A stretch of 64,000 bases of DNA, taken from NCBI GenBank assembly GCA_046160485.1, contig JBJXGV010000012.1:283204-347203 (forward strand), read 5' to 3'. Source of the stretch: JBJXGV01 sp046160485 (lineage in GTDB: Bacteria > Orphanbacterota > Orphanbacteria > JBJXGV01). The translations under genes were made by a program, and so were the position numbers. Of this stretch, positions 1 to 8,307 are shown piece after piece (position 1 is the stretch's first letter; every line of letters begins with the position of its first letter). The notes under the pieces are model-generated. The model saw nothing but the letters and a program-made list of their open reading frames with translations, did no database searches and was not told the DNA's origin.

Positions 1-222
1 GCGCGCGGGGAATCCGAACCCGGCAAGCTTTTTCGCGAGCGACGCACGGCTGCGTGACGTCGTATTCGTGACGTAACGAAACGGTGTCCCGCTTGCCGCG
101 AGGTGCTCGACCGCCTCGACCGCGCCGCGAATCACCGCGCCTTCGACGTAGAGCACGCCGTCGAGGTCGAGACAGACGCCGCGCACACCGCGAATGCCGC
201 CGCCGGATTTCGCGCCTTGCAT
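1..222 (-). CDS. HAD-superfamily phosphatase, N-terminal part (cut by window edge)
   Basis: The reverse strand reads 74 codons from an ATG at 222 to the window edge with no stop. The frame contains DLDGVLY (about residues 19-25), the HAD motif I in which the first Asp is the nucleophile, followed later by VTNTTSRSR, which fits motif II (Thr/Asn of NagD-like phosphatases). This order is typical of NagD/HDHD2-type sugar- or nucleotide-phosphate phosphatases. A GTG three codons upstream (231) is an alternative start, with GAGTG nearby as a weak ribosome site. The gene runs divergently from the methyltransferase gene with only 27 bases between the starts. The substrate cannot be told from this fragment. 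Confidence 0.75.
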   Translation of the reverse strand, partial: MQGAKSGGGIRGVRGVCLDLDGVLYVEGAVIRGAVEAVEHLAASGTPFRYVTNTTSRSRASLAKKLAGFGFPAR

Positions 223-249
223 TTCGGTCACTCGAATCTAAACTGGCTG

Positions 250-1008
250 ATGATGATCAATCTCCGATCACTCGCGCTCTCGTCGTTCTCGCTCTTCGCG
301 CTTCCTCTCGTCGCGACCCTCGGCTGCCGCGACGGCGGCGACAGCGCGGAATCGTCGCCGCGCGACGACGCGCGCTGGACAACGCTGCGTGCGCGGATGG
401 TACGCGACCAAGTCGAAGCGCGCGGCGTGCGCGATGTCAAAACACTCGCCGCGCTCGCCGCAGTCCCGCGCCATCTTTTCGTGCCGGACGCCCAGCGAAG
501 CCAAGCCTACGACGACCACCCGCTCCCGATCGGCGGCGGACAAACCATCTCGCAGCCCTTCATCGTTGGATACATGACCGAGGCGCTCGCGCTTCGTGGC
601 GGCGAAATCGTTCTCGAAATCGGCACCGGCTCCGGCTATCAAGCCGCGATTCTCGCGGAGATCGCCTCGCGCGTCTATTCGATTGAGATCGTTCCGGAAC
701 TCGCGGCGAGCGCCGCGGCGACGCTCGCAAGTCTGGGCTACGCGAACGTGACGGTCCGCTCGGGCGACGGTTATCGCGGCTGGCCGGACGCGGCGCCGTT
801 CGACGCGATCATCGTCACCGCCGCGCCCGATCACGTCCCGAGTGCGCTTATCGATCAGCTCAAACCGGGCGGACGCCTCGTCATCCCCGTAGGAGATGCC
901 GCGCAAGAATTGCGTGTGCTCACCAAACGCGGTGACGGCTCGGTCACGGAAGCTCGGAAGATCCCCGTCCGTTTCGTTCCGATGACGGGAGAGGCGCAGA
1001 GGCAGTGA
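250..1008 (+). CDS. pcm: Protein-L-isoaspartate O-methyltransferase, exported form
   Basis: Uses S-adenosylmethionine to methylate L-isoaspartyl residues in damaged proteins so that they can revert to aspartate. With the ATG at 250 the product is 252 residues. Residues 1-25 form a hydrophobic signal segment ending ATLGC (Cys26), which resembles a lipobox, so the enzyme is probably exported or a lipoprotein; cytoplasmic family members lack this. Residues 84-107 carry the PCMT hallmark (YDDHPLPIGGGQTISQP) and 122-130 the SAM-binding loop LEIGTGSGY. The open frame extends further upstream without domain content, so the signal-peptide start was chosen. The last base triplet overlaps the GTG of the Nudix gene (GTGA), so the two are probably translationally coupled. 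Confidence 0.9.
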   Translation: MMINLRSLALSSFSLFALPLVATLGCRDGGDSAESSPRDDARWTTLRARMVRDQVEARGVRDVKTLAALAAVPRHLFVPDAQRSQAYDDHPLPIGGGQTISQPFIVGYMTEALALRGGEIVLEIGTGSGYQAAILAEIASRVYSIEIVPELAASAAATLASLGYANVTVRSGDGYRGWPDAAPFDAIIVTAAPDHVPSALIDQLKPGGRLVIPVGDAAQELRVLTKRGDGSVTEARKIPVRFVPMTGEAQRQ

Positions 1009-1646
1009 GCGCGGAAATCGCCCGGCTGCGCGGTCACCTCGCCGATCGCAACACGTGCGTCATCGCGCCCGACGATCGCGGCCACGCGTCCGTCGCCGCG
1101 GTCTTGCGGTCGCGTGATTCGAATCTGGATCTCTTGTTCGTGCTCCGCGCGCGCAATGACGGCGACCCGTGGTCGGGAGACATCGGCTTCCCGGGCGGGC
1201 GCGTCGAATCGCACGACGCGTCGGCGCGCGCGGCGGCCGAGCGCGAAACGCGCGAAGAGATCGGAATCGATCTTGCGCGTGCGGACTACGTCGGCCGCCT
1301 CGACGATGTCCGCGGCACGTCGCGATCGATTCTCGTCTCCGCGTTCGTCTATCACCTCGGCGCGGACGGCAACTCTGGCTTCACGCTGAATCCGGAGATT
1401 GCCGAAGCATTCTGGATTCCCGCGACCGTCTTGCTCGATCCGTCGCGACACACGTCGCGACGTTACGCGCGCGCGGGGAGCGAGATTTCGCTTCCCGCGA
1501 TTCGCCTCGTCGAGCCGCACCATCCTCTCCTTTGGGGTCTGACATACCGATTTGTCGAGCAGCTCTATCGAATGCTCGGGTACGCGCTCCCCGCGCCTCA
1601 CGTTCTCGGTGCGCCGCCCGCGCCGCGCGCGGTGTCGCAGCCATGA
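1005..1646 (+). CDS. Nudix hydrolase, CoA-diphosphatase (NudL)-like
   Basis: A 213-residue protein starting at a GTG that overlaps the pcm stop. The Nudix box runs from about residue 64 (GGRVES) through RETREEIGI (80-88), giving the Gly, Arg-Glu and Glu-Glu metal-binding positions. The flank GDIGFPGGR matches the motif seen in CoA pyrophosphatases (NudL/PCD1 group), which cut coenzyme A to 4'-phosphopantetheine and 3',5'-ADP. The substrate is inferred from that flank only; other nucleotide diphosphate derivatives are possible. Its stop overlaps the next ATG (ATGA), so it sits in a three-gene coupled operon. Confidence 0.85.
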   Translation: MSAEIARLRGHLADRNTCVIAPDDRGHASVAAVLRSRDSNLDLLFVLRARNDGDPWSGDIGFPGGRVESHDASARAAAERETREEIGIDLARADYVGRLDDVRGTSRSILVSAFVYHLGADGNSGFTLNPEIAEAFWIPATVLLDPSRHTSRRYARAGSEISLPAIRLVEPHHPLLWGLTYRFVEQLYRMLGYALPAPHVLGAPPAPRAVSQP

Positions 1647-2236
1647 AAGGGCAGGCGGATCACTTCTTTCGTAAAGCGAAGGCCGAGGGCTACGAGGCGC
1701 GATCGATCTACAAGCTTTCGGCGGTCGACGCGCGGCACAAGATTCTGCGGCGCAGCGATCGCGTGCTCGACTTGGGCGCGTCGCCCGGATCGTGGGCGCA
1801 GTACGCGCTCGAGAGAATCGGTCTGGAGGGTTTGCTCGTCGCGGTCGACATCAAGCCCGCGAACAAATCGATGCCGGCGAACGCGCACTTCGTGCTCGCC
1901 GATTGCCTCGATCCAGGCGCCGTCGAGAAGCTGCTGCCGCACGGGCCGTTCGACGTGCTCCTGTCGGACATGGCGCCGCGCACGACCGGCGTCCCCTTCT
2001 CCGACCACTGCAACTCGATCGAACTCGGACGTGCAGCCCTTACGCTCGCGGCGGCTCTCCTGCGTCCCGGCGGCACGGCGTTCGTGAAGCTCTTCGAGGG
2101 CGAAGATTTTCCTGCCTACCGCACGGAGTTCGCCGCGCGCTTCGAGCGCGCGACGATCGAGAAACCCGCCGCGAGCCGCAAGGACTCGGTCGAGACGTTC
2201 CTCCTCGGCAAGGGACACCGCGCCGGGACGCGCTAA
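1643..2236 (+). CDS. rlmE: 23S rRNA 2'-O-methyltransferase RlmE (FtsJ)
   Basis: Predicted to methylate the 2'-OH of U2552 (E. coli numbering) in the 23S A-loop late in 50S assembly. The 197-residue size matches the family. The SAM site is LDLGASPGSW (42-51). The K-D-K-E catalytic set is visible: Lys24 in RSIYKL, Asp109 in LLSDMAP, Lys149 in FVKLFEGED and Glu184 in DSVETFLL. Starts at the ATG overlapping the Nudix stop. Its final bases overlap, tail to tail, the stop of the minus-strand aminotransferase, leaving no space for a terminator outside the coding sequence. Confidence 0.95.
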   Translation: MKGQADHFFRKAKAEGYEARSIYKLSAVDARHKILRRSDRVLDLGASPGSWAQYALERIGLEGLLVAVDIKPANKSMPANAHFVLADCLDPGAVEKLLPHGPFDVLLSDMAPRTTGVPFSDHCNSIELGRAALTLAAALLRPGGTAFVKLFEGEDFPAYRTEFAARFERATIEKPAASRKDSVETFLLGKGHRAGTR

Positions 2237-3573
2237 ATCGTCTTAAGCGCCTCGCGAATCCGCTCGATACCCGTGTCGACTTCAGCACGCGTGATGTTGA
2301 GCGCGGGGCGGAATCGCACGGAGCGTTCGCCGCATCCGAGCATGAGAATGCCCTTCTCGCGCGCCGCCCGCAAAAACTTCTGCCGGCGCTCTTCGCTCGG
2401 CAGATCGAACGCGCACATCAGTCCGCGCCCGCGCGCACCCGTCACGATTCCGCCGAACTCCTTCGCAAACGACTCGAGGTGATCGAGAAGGTGCGCGCCG
2501 ACGACGCGCGAGTTCTCGACGAGTCCCTCTTCTTCGATGATTTCGAGATACGCCGCGGAGCGAACCATGTCGGCAAGGTTGCCGCCCCACGTGGAATTGA
2601 TGCGCGACGACACCTTGAAGACGCCTTCGACATCGTCGAGGCGGCGGCTTGCGAGCATCCCGCAGATCTGCATCTTCTTTCCGAACGCGAGAAGATCAGG
2701 CTCGAACCCAAAATTCTGATAGGCCCACCAAGTGCCGGTCATGCCGACCCCTGTCTGGACTTCGTCGACGATGAAGAGGATCTCGTTGTCGGCCGTGATA
2801 CGCCGCAGTTCGCGAAGGAACTCGCCGCGGAAATGATTGTCGCCCCCTTCGCCCTGCACGGGTTCGATGATGAGCGCCGCGATGTCGTCGCCGTGGCGCG
2901 CGATCGCGTCGCGAATCTCCGAGAGAGCCTGCGCCTCCGCAGCCGCGACGCGCGCGGTCGATTCGGGCGTGACCGGGAACTCGATCTTCGGGTTCGAGAT
3001 GCGCGGCCAATCGAACTTCGTGAAGAATCGCGTCTTCACCGGATCCGTGTTCGTGAGCGAGAGGGTATAGCCCGTGCGGCCGTGAAACGCCTGGCGGAAG
3101 TGGATGATCTGCGTTCCGACCTCGGTCTTGTGCCCCTTCGCGAAGTTCTTCTGAACCTTCCAGTCGAAAGCCGCTTTCAAAGTGTTCTCGACGCCGAGCG
3201 CGCCGCCCGCGACGAGAAACAGGTGCGGCATCGACTCCGGCATCGCGACGCGCGCGAACGTGTCGACGAACTCGCCCATCTCGACCGTGTAGAGGTCGGA
3301 GTTCGTGACGTTGTCCGTCGCGGCGCGAAGAACCTTGCGTTGATGCTCGGGAGTTCGCAGCCGAGGATGGTTGTATCCCACGGGCGCGGACGCGAAGAAG
3401 CTGTAGAAATCGAGAAACGTCTCTCCGCTCCGGGCGTCGACGAGCCAGACACCCTGGCTCTTGTCGAGGTCGATGACCATCTTGAAGCCATCGACGAGCA
3501 TGTTGCGCCCCAACACCTCGTGCACATTGCCGGCGGTAACTTCCGCCCGGTCCTTCAACGTTTTCTGCGTCAT
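2233..3573 (-). CDS. lat: L-lysine 6-aminotransferase
   Basis: A PLP class III aminotransferase of 446 residues, the length of lysine 6-transaminases, which convert L-lysine and 2-oxoglutarate to alpha-aminoadipate semialdehyde and glutamate. The N-terminal block (VHEVLGRNMLVDGF) and FLDFYSFFASAPVGYNHP are typical of this subfamily rather than ornithine aminotransferase. IVDEVQTGVG (268-277) holds the cofactor-binding Asp and Lys300 in FGKKMQICG is the Schiff-base lysine. The ATG overlaps the stop of the YqeB-like gene (ATGA). No semialdehyde dehydrogenase or lysine transporter lies in the same operon, although an amino-acid permease lies 24 kb away. Pairing with molybdenum-enzyme maturation genes is unusual. 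Confidence 0.9.
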   Translation of the reverse strand: MTQKTLKDRAEVTAGNVHEVLGRNMLVDGFKMVIDLDKSQGVWLVDARSGETFLDFYSFFASAPVGYNHPRLRTPEHQRKVLRAATDNVTNSDLYTVEMGEFVDTFARVAMPESMPHLFLVAGGALGVENTLKAAFDWKVQKNFAKGHKTEVGTQIIHFRQAFHGRTGYTLSLTNTDPVKTRFFTKFDWPRISNPKIEFPVTPESTARVAAAEAQALSEIRDAIARHGDDIAALIIEPVQGEGGDNHFRGEFLRELRRITADNEILFIVDEVQTGVGMTGTWWAYQNFGFEPDLLAFGKKMQICGMLASRRLDDVEGVFKVSSRINSTWGGNLADMVRSAAYLEIIEEEGLVENSRVVGAHLLDHLESFAKEFGGIVTGARGRGLMCAFDLPSEERRQKFLRAAREKGILMLGCGERSVRFRPALNITRAEVDTGIERIREALKTI

Positions 3574-4409
3574 GACTCACCTTCCTCTGAATGAAAGTCC
3601 GCCATCCAATTCTCGCGGAACCGAAAAATCGCCTCGAGTACTCCGCCCGCGACGGCGCGCGACTTGTCGCTGATCTCGCGGATCGCATGCGCGTCGGCGC
3701 GAGGGTCGACATCGCCGAGCTTCATTCCTGCGCGAACCGCCACGCCATCCCACAAAAGTCCGCGCAGGATCCCGTCCGTGCGCGCCGCGACATCGTGTCC
3801 GTCGATGCGCCCGACGACCGCGCCGCACAGGACGCGCTCGCCCACCCGCACCGCGCCGCGAAACACGCCGCTCGCCGGCGCGCGCAATACCCGTTCCTCC
3901 GCCGCGCCGCCGATCTCCCCCGGCGTGCCGGTATTCTCCGCCGCGGCGCCCGACGTGATCACGCGGCCGAGACGATGGCCGCGATGCGTTTCGATGACCG
4001 CGTGCGCATCGCGGCCCGCAACGTGTCCGGGCCCGAGCGCGATTACGAGCGGCGCGTCCGCGATTCGCGACGATCCGGGCCGCTTCGCGAGGATCGCGTC
4101 GACGACGACCGCCGGTCGCAGGCGCCGCATCGCCAGCGCGTCCGGATCGACGAGCACCGGGATCTCCCCAGCCGCGAGCGTGCGCGCGATCGCCGCGTCG
4201 TCATCCGCGGGGTCGACACGCCGCGCGATGAGACCTTCGACTTCGTGGCTGCCGGTGAAGATCGCCGTCGCGAATGAAACCGTGTGCCGCACGAGCGTCG
4301 GCGCGGCCACATCGAGAATCACGACGCGAAAGCCGCTGACGCGAAGGCGATGCGCGACGCCGCTGCCGAGATCGCCGCCGCCGCGAACGAACACGAGAGG
4401 GAACGTCAT
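3570..4409 (-). CDS. yqeB: YqeB/XdhC-like molybdenum hydroxylase maturation protein
   Basis: A 279-residue protein beginning FPLVFVRGGGDLGSGVAHRL, a Rossmann-like GGGDLGSG loop characteristic of the EF2563/YqeB family tied to selenium-dependent molybdenum hydroxylases. The middle (PLVIALGPGHVAGRDAHAVIETHRGH) matches the same family, and the C-terminal third looks like a biotinyl-carrier-like beta barrel (APASGVFRGAV, GERVLCGAVVGRIDG). The ATG at 4409 was chosen because it overlaps the stop of the MocA-like gene (ATGA); a start six codons upstream exists but would lie inside that gene. No molybdenum hydroxylase is in this window, so the client enzyme is either elsewhere or absent. Confidence 0.85.
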   Translation of the reverse strand: MTFPLVFVRGGGDLGSGVAHRLRVSGFRVVILDVAAPTLVRHTVSFATAIFTGSHEVEGLIARRVDPADDDAAIARTLAAGEIPVLVDPDALAMRRLRPAVVVDAILAKRPGSSRIADAPLVIALGPGHVAGRDAHAVIETHRGHRLGRVITSGAAAENTGTPGEIGGAAEERVLRAPASGVFRGAVRVGERVLCGAVVGRIDGHDVAARTDGILRGLLWDGVAVRAGMKLGDVDPRADAHAIREISDKSRAVAGGVLEAIFRFRENWMADFHSEEGES

Positions 4410-5092
4410 GCAGGCGAATCCTCCCATGGCGCGCCGCGCTCCATTGCCAAGAGCCGGCGATAGTCGTCCGGCGTGTCGACGCGAAACTGCGTCGCCGCAT
4501 CCTCGATCGGTACGTACGCCGCGTTCCGCCAGTGCGCCGAGATCAGGTCGAGCGCGCCGCGATCACCGCGTAGCGCGAACAACTGTTCAAAGAGCATCCG
4601 GCGGAAGAGCACCGGGTTTCCTTTCAAGTATCGCGCTTCACGCGCGTCGAGCTGCGCCGCCGCGGCGATCGGTGCCCCCGCTGGGCCGCGGACCTCTTCG
4701 CGCTCGGCGGCATCGAGAACCGCGTCGATCAACGCGACGCTCATGAGCGGCTGGTCGCCGAGCAGAAAGAGCGCTCCCGGCGCGATCCTCGGAAACTCCG
4801 AGATCGCCGCGAGCCCCGCGCGAATCGACTCGCTCCGTCCGAGCGCGTAGTTCTCATTCACGACGCAACGCACGCGAGCATCCAGCGGCACGGCCGCGCG
4901 AAGCGGGTCGGCGAACGCCCCCAGCACGACGACCACTTCAGAGAGCCGCGATGCGAGCGCGGTATCAACAACGTGTGCAAGGAGGGGACGCCCCCGAAAC
5001 GTGAGGAGGAGCTTGGGGCCGAGCTCTCCCATCCGACTCGAGAGACCGGCCGCTTGGATAACTCCCGGGAACTCGGATCGGATTCCTCGCAT
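4406..5092 (-). CDS. mocA: MocA/MobA-like nucleotidyltransferase
   Basis: A 228-residue NTP-transferase fold protein. The signature AAGLSSRMG (14-22) plus PKLLLTFRGRPLL is the nucleotide-binding loop and lysine of MobA/MocA proteins, and FLLGDQPLM contains the metal-binding GDQP. MocA transfers CMP to molybdopterin to make the cytosine dinucleotide cofactor used by xanthine-dehydrogenase-type hydroxylases. Coupling to a YqeB-like gene by an ATGA overlap supports this over a guanylyltransferase role. First gene of a three-gene minus-strand operon; a possible -10 lies at 5125-5130. Confidence 0.85.
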   Translation of the reverse strand: MRGIRSEFPGVIQAAGLSSRMGELGPKLLLTFRGRPLLAHVVDTALASRLSEVVVVLGAFADPLRAAVPLDARVRCVVNENYALGRSESIRAGLAAISEFPRIAPGALFLLGDQPLMSVALIDAVLDAAEREEVRGPAGAPIAAAAQLDAREARYLKGNPVLFRRMLFEQLFALRGDRGALDLISAHWRNAAYVPIEDAATQFRVDTPDDYRRLLAMERGAPWEDSPA

Positions 5093-5124
5093 ATGGCATT
5101 GGCCGCGCCGTGAAGCCGCGAGTG

Positions 5125-5153
5125 ATTTTACTCGATGCCGCAGACGCTTGCCA
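5125..5153 (-). promoter_or_regulatory. Possible sigma-70 promoter for mocA-yqeB-lat
   Basis: On the reverse strand TGGCAA (5148-5153) is followed after 17 bases by TAAAAT (5125-5130), five of six matches to the -10 consensus, placing transcription start near 5118, about 25 bases before the mocA ATG. The -35 match is poor, so this is tentative. Confidence 0.35.
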
Positions 5154-5249
5154 GCGGTTTGACGCTTGCGCGCAGAGCGGCGCGTTTGCTACGCGCACGG
5201 GACGCGTTTTCTGGCTTTGCTCCATGCCCGATGCTAACCTGTCGCCCCG

Positions 5250-6779
5250 ATGAAGGGTCTGTTTCTCAATGTGGAGCACGCGGAGTCCGAGATCGCGCGG
5301 ATCGACTCCCTGATCGGCACGCGCGCGCACATCACGAAAGTCGGTCACACGGCATTCGGCCAGATCGTCGTGAACCACCATCCCGTCGCGTGGCCCGACG
5401 GGCCGGTTATCGACGCCAGAAGCGAAGGCATTTTCGCGGCGGCGTCGGGCTGGTTTTCGTTTCGCGGACGCCTCGGCGACCTACGCGCGTTCGCGCGCGC
5501 GTTCGCGGGAGCGCGTACGAGCGACGAACGGGAACGCGTCCTCGCGGAAATCGACGCTGGCGCGTTCGTGATCCTCATCGACACCCCCGCGGGCCCCGCG
5601 ATCGTCACCGATCCGTTCGGCCTGCATCCGCATTACTTTGTCGACACGCCGCTTTCGCGAATCGCGCCGTCGCCGCACTTCCTCAAGGACGGGCGCGCTC
5701 AGCACGCCGGCGCCGCCGCGATTCTTCGCGCGAAGAACCACCTCTTCGGAAACCTCACTGCGTACGAAGGTATCGAGCGCCTCGAACCCGGCTCGGTAAT
5801 CACACGGGGCGGCGTCGCGCGATACTTCCGTTACGAGAGCGGGCTCGACGACGCTCGCCGGCTTCCCGCGACGCTCGGCGCGGCGTTGACGCCTTTCGCC
5901 GCGAAGAAGACGATACTGCCGATCTCAGGCGGACTCGATTCGCGCCTGATCGCGCTCTGTGGACGCTTCGATTACGGCTACACCTTCGGACCGCGCGACA
6001 CCGGTGACCGACCCGTCGCGCGCCGGTTCGCGAGCCGATTCGGCGACTATCGCGAGTTCTCGCTGCTCGAGCTCGATTACCCGCAGGCTCACCGCGACGC
6101 CGCGAACATGATCTTCGACGGCGTTTGCGAAAAGCCGTTCGCCGAGGTGGTCAGCGTCTATCGGCATTTACACGCGGCGTGGGGCGCGGATTGCTTCTTC
6201 TTCGACGGGTATCTCGGCGACGTTCTCCAGCGTGCGACCTATCTGACGTACGGCGGCGTCGCGGGCTCGATCGCGAAGCTGCTCCCGTGGATCACACTCG
6301 CGCGATTCGACGCGCTCACGATTCTGCGCCGGCGCCACGCAAAGCTCTCCCCCGAGAGTTTTCGCGTGGTCGCCGACTGCTTCGAACGCACCGTCGGAAC
6401 GATGCCGATCGACGCGCCGCACAAACTCCTCCTCTTCGAAATTTTGTATGGGCGCGGCGCGCGCTACTCGATCAACGGCGGCTCAGTCCTCTCCGGGCAA
6501 TACTGGCCGGCAGTACAGGCGTTCTTCCTGCCGCCGGCTTTCCGGCTGCTGTTCGGACAAGATATGGCGGAGTCTCTCTTCTACCGGACAGTGCGAAGGG
6601 CCTGGAGCGAAGTGCCGCGCGACACCGCCGACGTGCCGACCTACTCCGGATTCAAGCCGCACTGGAACGCGCACCGCAGCCGAGCCACGATGCTCGTCGT
6701 TAAGGGACTCGGCAAAGCGGGGCTCTACAATCGAGCGGTCTCGTACGAGAGCGAAATCCCGCGCATCCGCTGGAGCTGA
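5250..6779 (+). CDS. Asparagine-synthase-like protein with inactive glutaminase half
   Basis: A 509-residue protein with the layout of asparagine synthetase B. Residues 1-195 resemble the N-terminal Ntn-hydrolase (glutaminase) fold (GWFSFRGRLGDL, FVILIDTPAGPAIVTDPFGLHPHYF). The Cys that must follow the initiator Met in active class II amidotransferases is absent (MKGLF). From residue 220 the PP-loop SGGLDSR (226-232) and DGYLGD mark the ATP-pyrophosphatase domain that adenylates a carboxylate. Such proteins include beta-lactam synthetase, lasso-peptide cyclase and sugar-polymer amidases. It stands alone between divergent or convergent neighbours, so the substrate is unknown. TAACCT at 5235-5240 lies nine bases before the ATG, suggesting a very short leader. 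Confidence 0.8.
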   Translation: MKGLFLNVEHAESEIARIDSLIGTRAHITKVGHTAFGQIVVNHHPVAWPDGPVIDARSEGIFAAASGWFSFRGRLGDLRAFARAFAGARTSDERERVLAEIDAGAFVILIDTPAGPAIVTDPFGLHPHYFVDTPLSRIAPSPHFLKDGRAQHAGAAAILRAKNHLFGNLTAYEGIERLEPGSVITRGGVARYFRYESGLDDARRLPATLGAALTPFAAKKTILPISGGLDSRLIALCGRFDYGYTFGPRDTGDRPVARRFASRFGDYREFSLLELDYPQAHRDAANMIFDGVCEKPFAEVVSVYRHLHAAWGADCFFFDGYLGDVLQRATYLTYGGVAGSIAKLLPWITLARFDALTILRRRHAKLSPESFRVVADCFERTVGTMPIDAPHKLLLFEILYGRGARYSINGGSVLSGQYWPAVQAFFLPPAFRLLFGQDMAESLFYRTVRRAWSEVPRDTADVPTYSGFKPHWNAHRSRATMLVVKGLGKAGLYNRAVSYESEIPRIRWS

Positions 6780-6798
6780 TGCCGGCGCCGTGGCGCCC

Positions 6799-7587
6799 CT
6801 AGCGCGAGAAGAATCCCGCGTACCACTCGATGAGCGGGCCGCCCGTGAAGAGAACGAAGACCGCCGCTGGCGCGAGGAATGTGCCGAAGGGGATGCGCGT
6901 CTGGCGATCGCCCCCTTTCAACCGTATCAGCGCGATGCCGACAATCGCTCCCACGAACGACGACGCAAAGAGCGTAAGAAGCACACCCTTCCACCCGAGA
7001 AACGCGCCGAGCATCACGGCAAGCTTCACGTCGCCGCCGCCCATGCCTTCGACTTTTCGCAGCGCGAAGTACGCGGCGCCGATAGCCCACAGAATTCCCG
7101 ATCCCACGACGGCGCCGATGAGACCGTCGACTATGCGCCCTTCGAGCGCCGCGCATGCAAGACCGAGAACCGCGCCGCTCAAGCTGATCTCATCGGGAAT
7201 GATCTGAAAATCGAGATCGATGAGCGTGACGGCGATCATCGCCGCGAGGAAGAAGAGGTGAAACGGGAGCACGACGGACAATCCGTCGAGGCGGGCCGCC
7301 GCCGCGAAGAGGAGTGCGGTCGCGAGTTCGACCGCAGGATAACGCGCGGAGATCGGCGCACGGCAGAGGGCGCATTTGCCGCGCAAGAGGAGCCACGAAA
7401 TCACCGGAACGTTCCACCACGGGGCGATCGCGCCGCCGCACGAGGTGCATCGCGACCGCGGACGAACGACCGAGAGTTCGCGCGGCAGCCGATAGATGAC
7501 GACGTTGAGAAAACTGCCGACGAGTAGCCCGAAAACAAACAGAAGCGCGGTGAGTTGCGGCGCGAACGAACTCGCGATCGGGGGCAT
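6799..7587 (-). CDS. pilD: Prepilin peptidase/N-methyltransferase (type IV pilus)
   Basis: A 262-residue polytopic inner-membrane aspartic protease (A24). It removes the leader of type IV prepilins after Gly and N-methylates the new N-terminus. The N-terminal cytoplasmic loop carries two CxxC pairs (CTSC and CALC, about residues 47-75), as in full-length bifunctional enzymes. The two catalytic aspartates sit in LIDLDFQIIPDE and GGGDVKL. Several hydrophobic helices follow. It lies away from the pilus cluster at 49.7-58.6 kb, whose GFTLIEL prepilins are its expected substrates. It begins nine bases after the glycosylase stop, so the two are probably co-transcribed. Confidence 0.95.
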   Translation of the reverse strand: MPPIASSFAPQLTALLFVFGLLVGSFLNVVIYRLPRELSVVRPRSRCTSCGGAIAPWWNVPVISWLLLRGKCALCRAPISARYPAVELATALLFAAAARLDGLSVVLPFHLFFLAAMIAVTLIDLDFQIIPDEISLSGAVLGLACAALEGRIVDGLIGAVVGSGILWAIGAAYFALRKVEGMGGGDVKLAVMLGAFLGWKGVLLTLFASSFVGAIVGIALIRLKGGDRQTRIPFGTFLAPAAVFVLFTGGPLIEWYAGFFSR

Positions 7588-7596
7588 TTCGCGGCG

Positions 7597-8232
7597 CTAA
7601 AAAAGGCTCGCTTGCTCGAAGCGGGCGCCGGTCTCCTTAGGCACGTCGGCGAGGGCTTTCAACTTCCGGAAATCGTCGGTGAGATCGTTGAGGAGTTCGT
7701 GGCGATAGAGAATTGCCGCCGGGTGATAGATCGGAAGGAGCGTCCAGCCCTCCCACGTCTGTACCTTCCCGCGGCTCTTGGTGATGCCCTTGAAATTCGA
7801 GATGAACAACTCCGACGCGGGATTTCCCATCGTCCCGATGACGCGCGGGCTGATGATTTTGATTTGTTCGAGGAGGTATTCGCGGCAGAGTTCGATTTCT
7901 CCGCGCAGCGGCGTGCGGTTGTTCGGCGGACGGCACTTGAGCACGTTCGCGATGTAGATTTCCTCGCGCACGAGGCCAACGACCGCGAGAACCTTGTTTA
8001 AGAGATTGCCGGCCGCGCCGACGAACGGGACGCCCTTCTGGTCTTCGTGGAATCCGGGCGCCTCGCCGATCAGCATGATGCGTGCGTCGGGATCGCCGCT
8101 ACCGAAGACGAAACGCGTTCGCGTCGCACCGAGCGGACACTTCATGCAGTCTTTGATTCGATCGTGAAAACGCGATAGTCGCGCCCCGCGCGTCTGGTCG
8201 GTTGGGTCTTCCGTCGAGAGTCGTTTCGTCAA
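7597..8232 (-). CDS. udg: Uracil-DNA glycosylase, family 4 (iron-sulfur)
   Basis: Removes uracil from DNA for base-excision repair. The 211-residue protein carries motif 1 GEAPGFHEDQKGVPFVG (catalytic region of families 4/5) and the HPAAIL motif near the C-terminus. Four cysteines typical of the 4Fe-4S cluster are visible: DCMKCPLG (two), LKCRPP and ELCREY. The reading frame opens with TTG at 8232; GGAG about eleven bases upstream is only a moderate ribosome site, so the true start may lie a few codons further in. An inverted repeat of 8 bp arms sits immediately upstream. Confidence 0.92.
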   Translation of the reverse strand: MTKRLSTEDPTDQTRGARLSRFHDRIKDCMKCPLGATRTRFVFGSGDPDARIMLIGEAPGFHEDQKGVPFVGAAGNLLNKVLAVVGLVREEIYIANVLKCRPPNNRTPLRGEIELCREYLLEQIKIISPRVIGTMGNPASELFISNFKGITKSRGKVQTWEGWTLLPIYHPAAILYRHELLNDLTDDFRKLKALADVPKETGARFEQASLF

Positions 8233-8233
8233 C

Positions 8234-8294
8234 GCGGCACGTTCTCCAGGCGATCAATCGGATGGCGGGGAACCTATCCGACGCATCGTGCCGC
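8234..8294. repeat. Nested inverted repeat upstream of udg
   Basis: Outer arms GCGGCACG (8234-8241) and CGTGCCGC (8287-8294) are perfectly complementary, and inner arms TCGGAT (8258-8263) and ATCCGA (8276-8281) form a second stem. It fills the 75-base gap between the 143-aa gene stop and the udg start. There is no U-tract, so it looks more like a leader structure or operator than an intrinsic terminator. Confidence 0.5.
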
Positions 8295-8307
8295 ATCAAG
8301 CAGAGAA

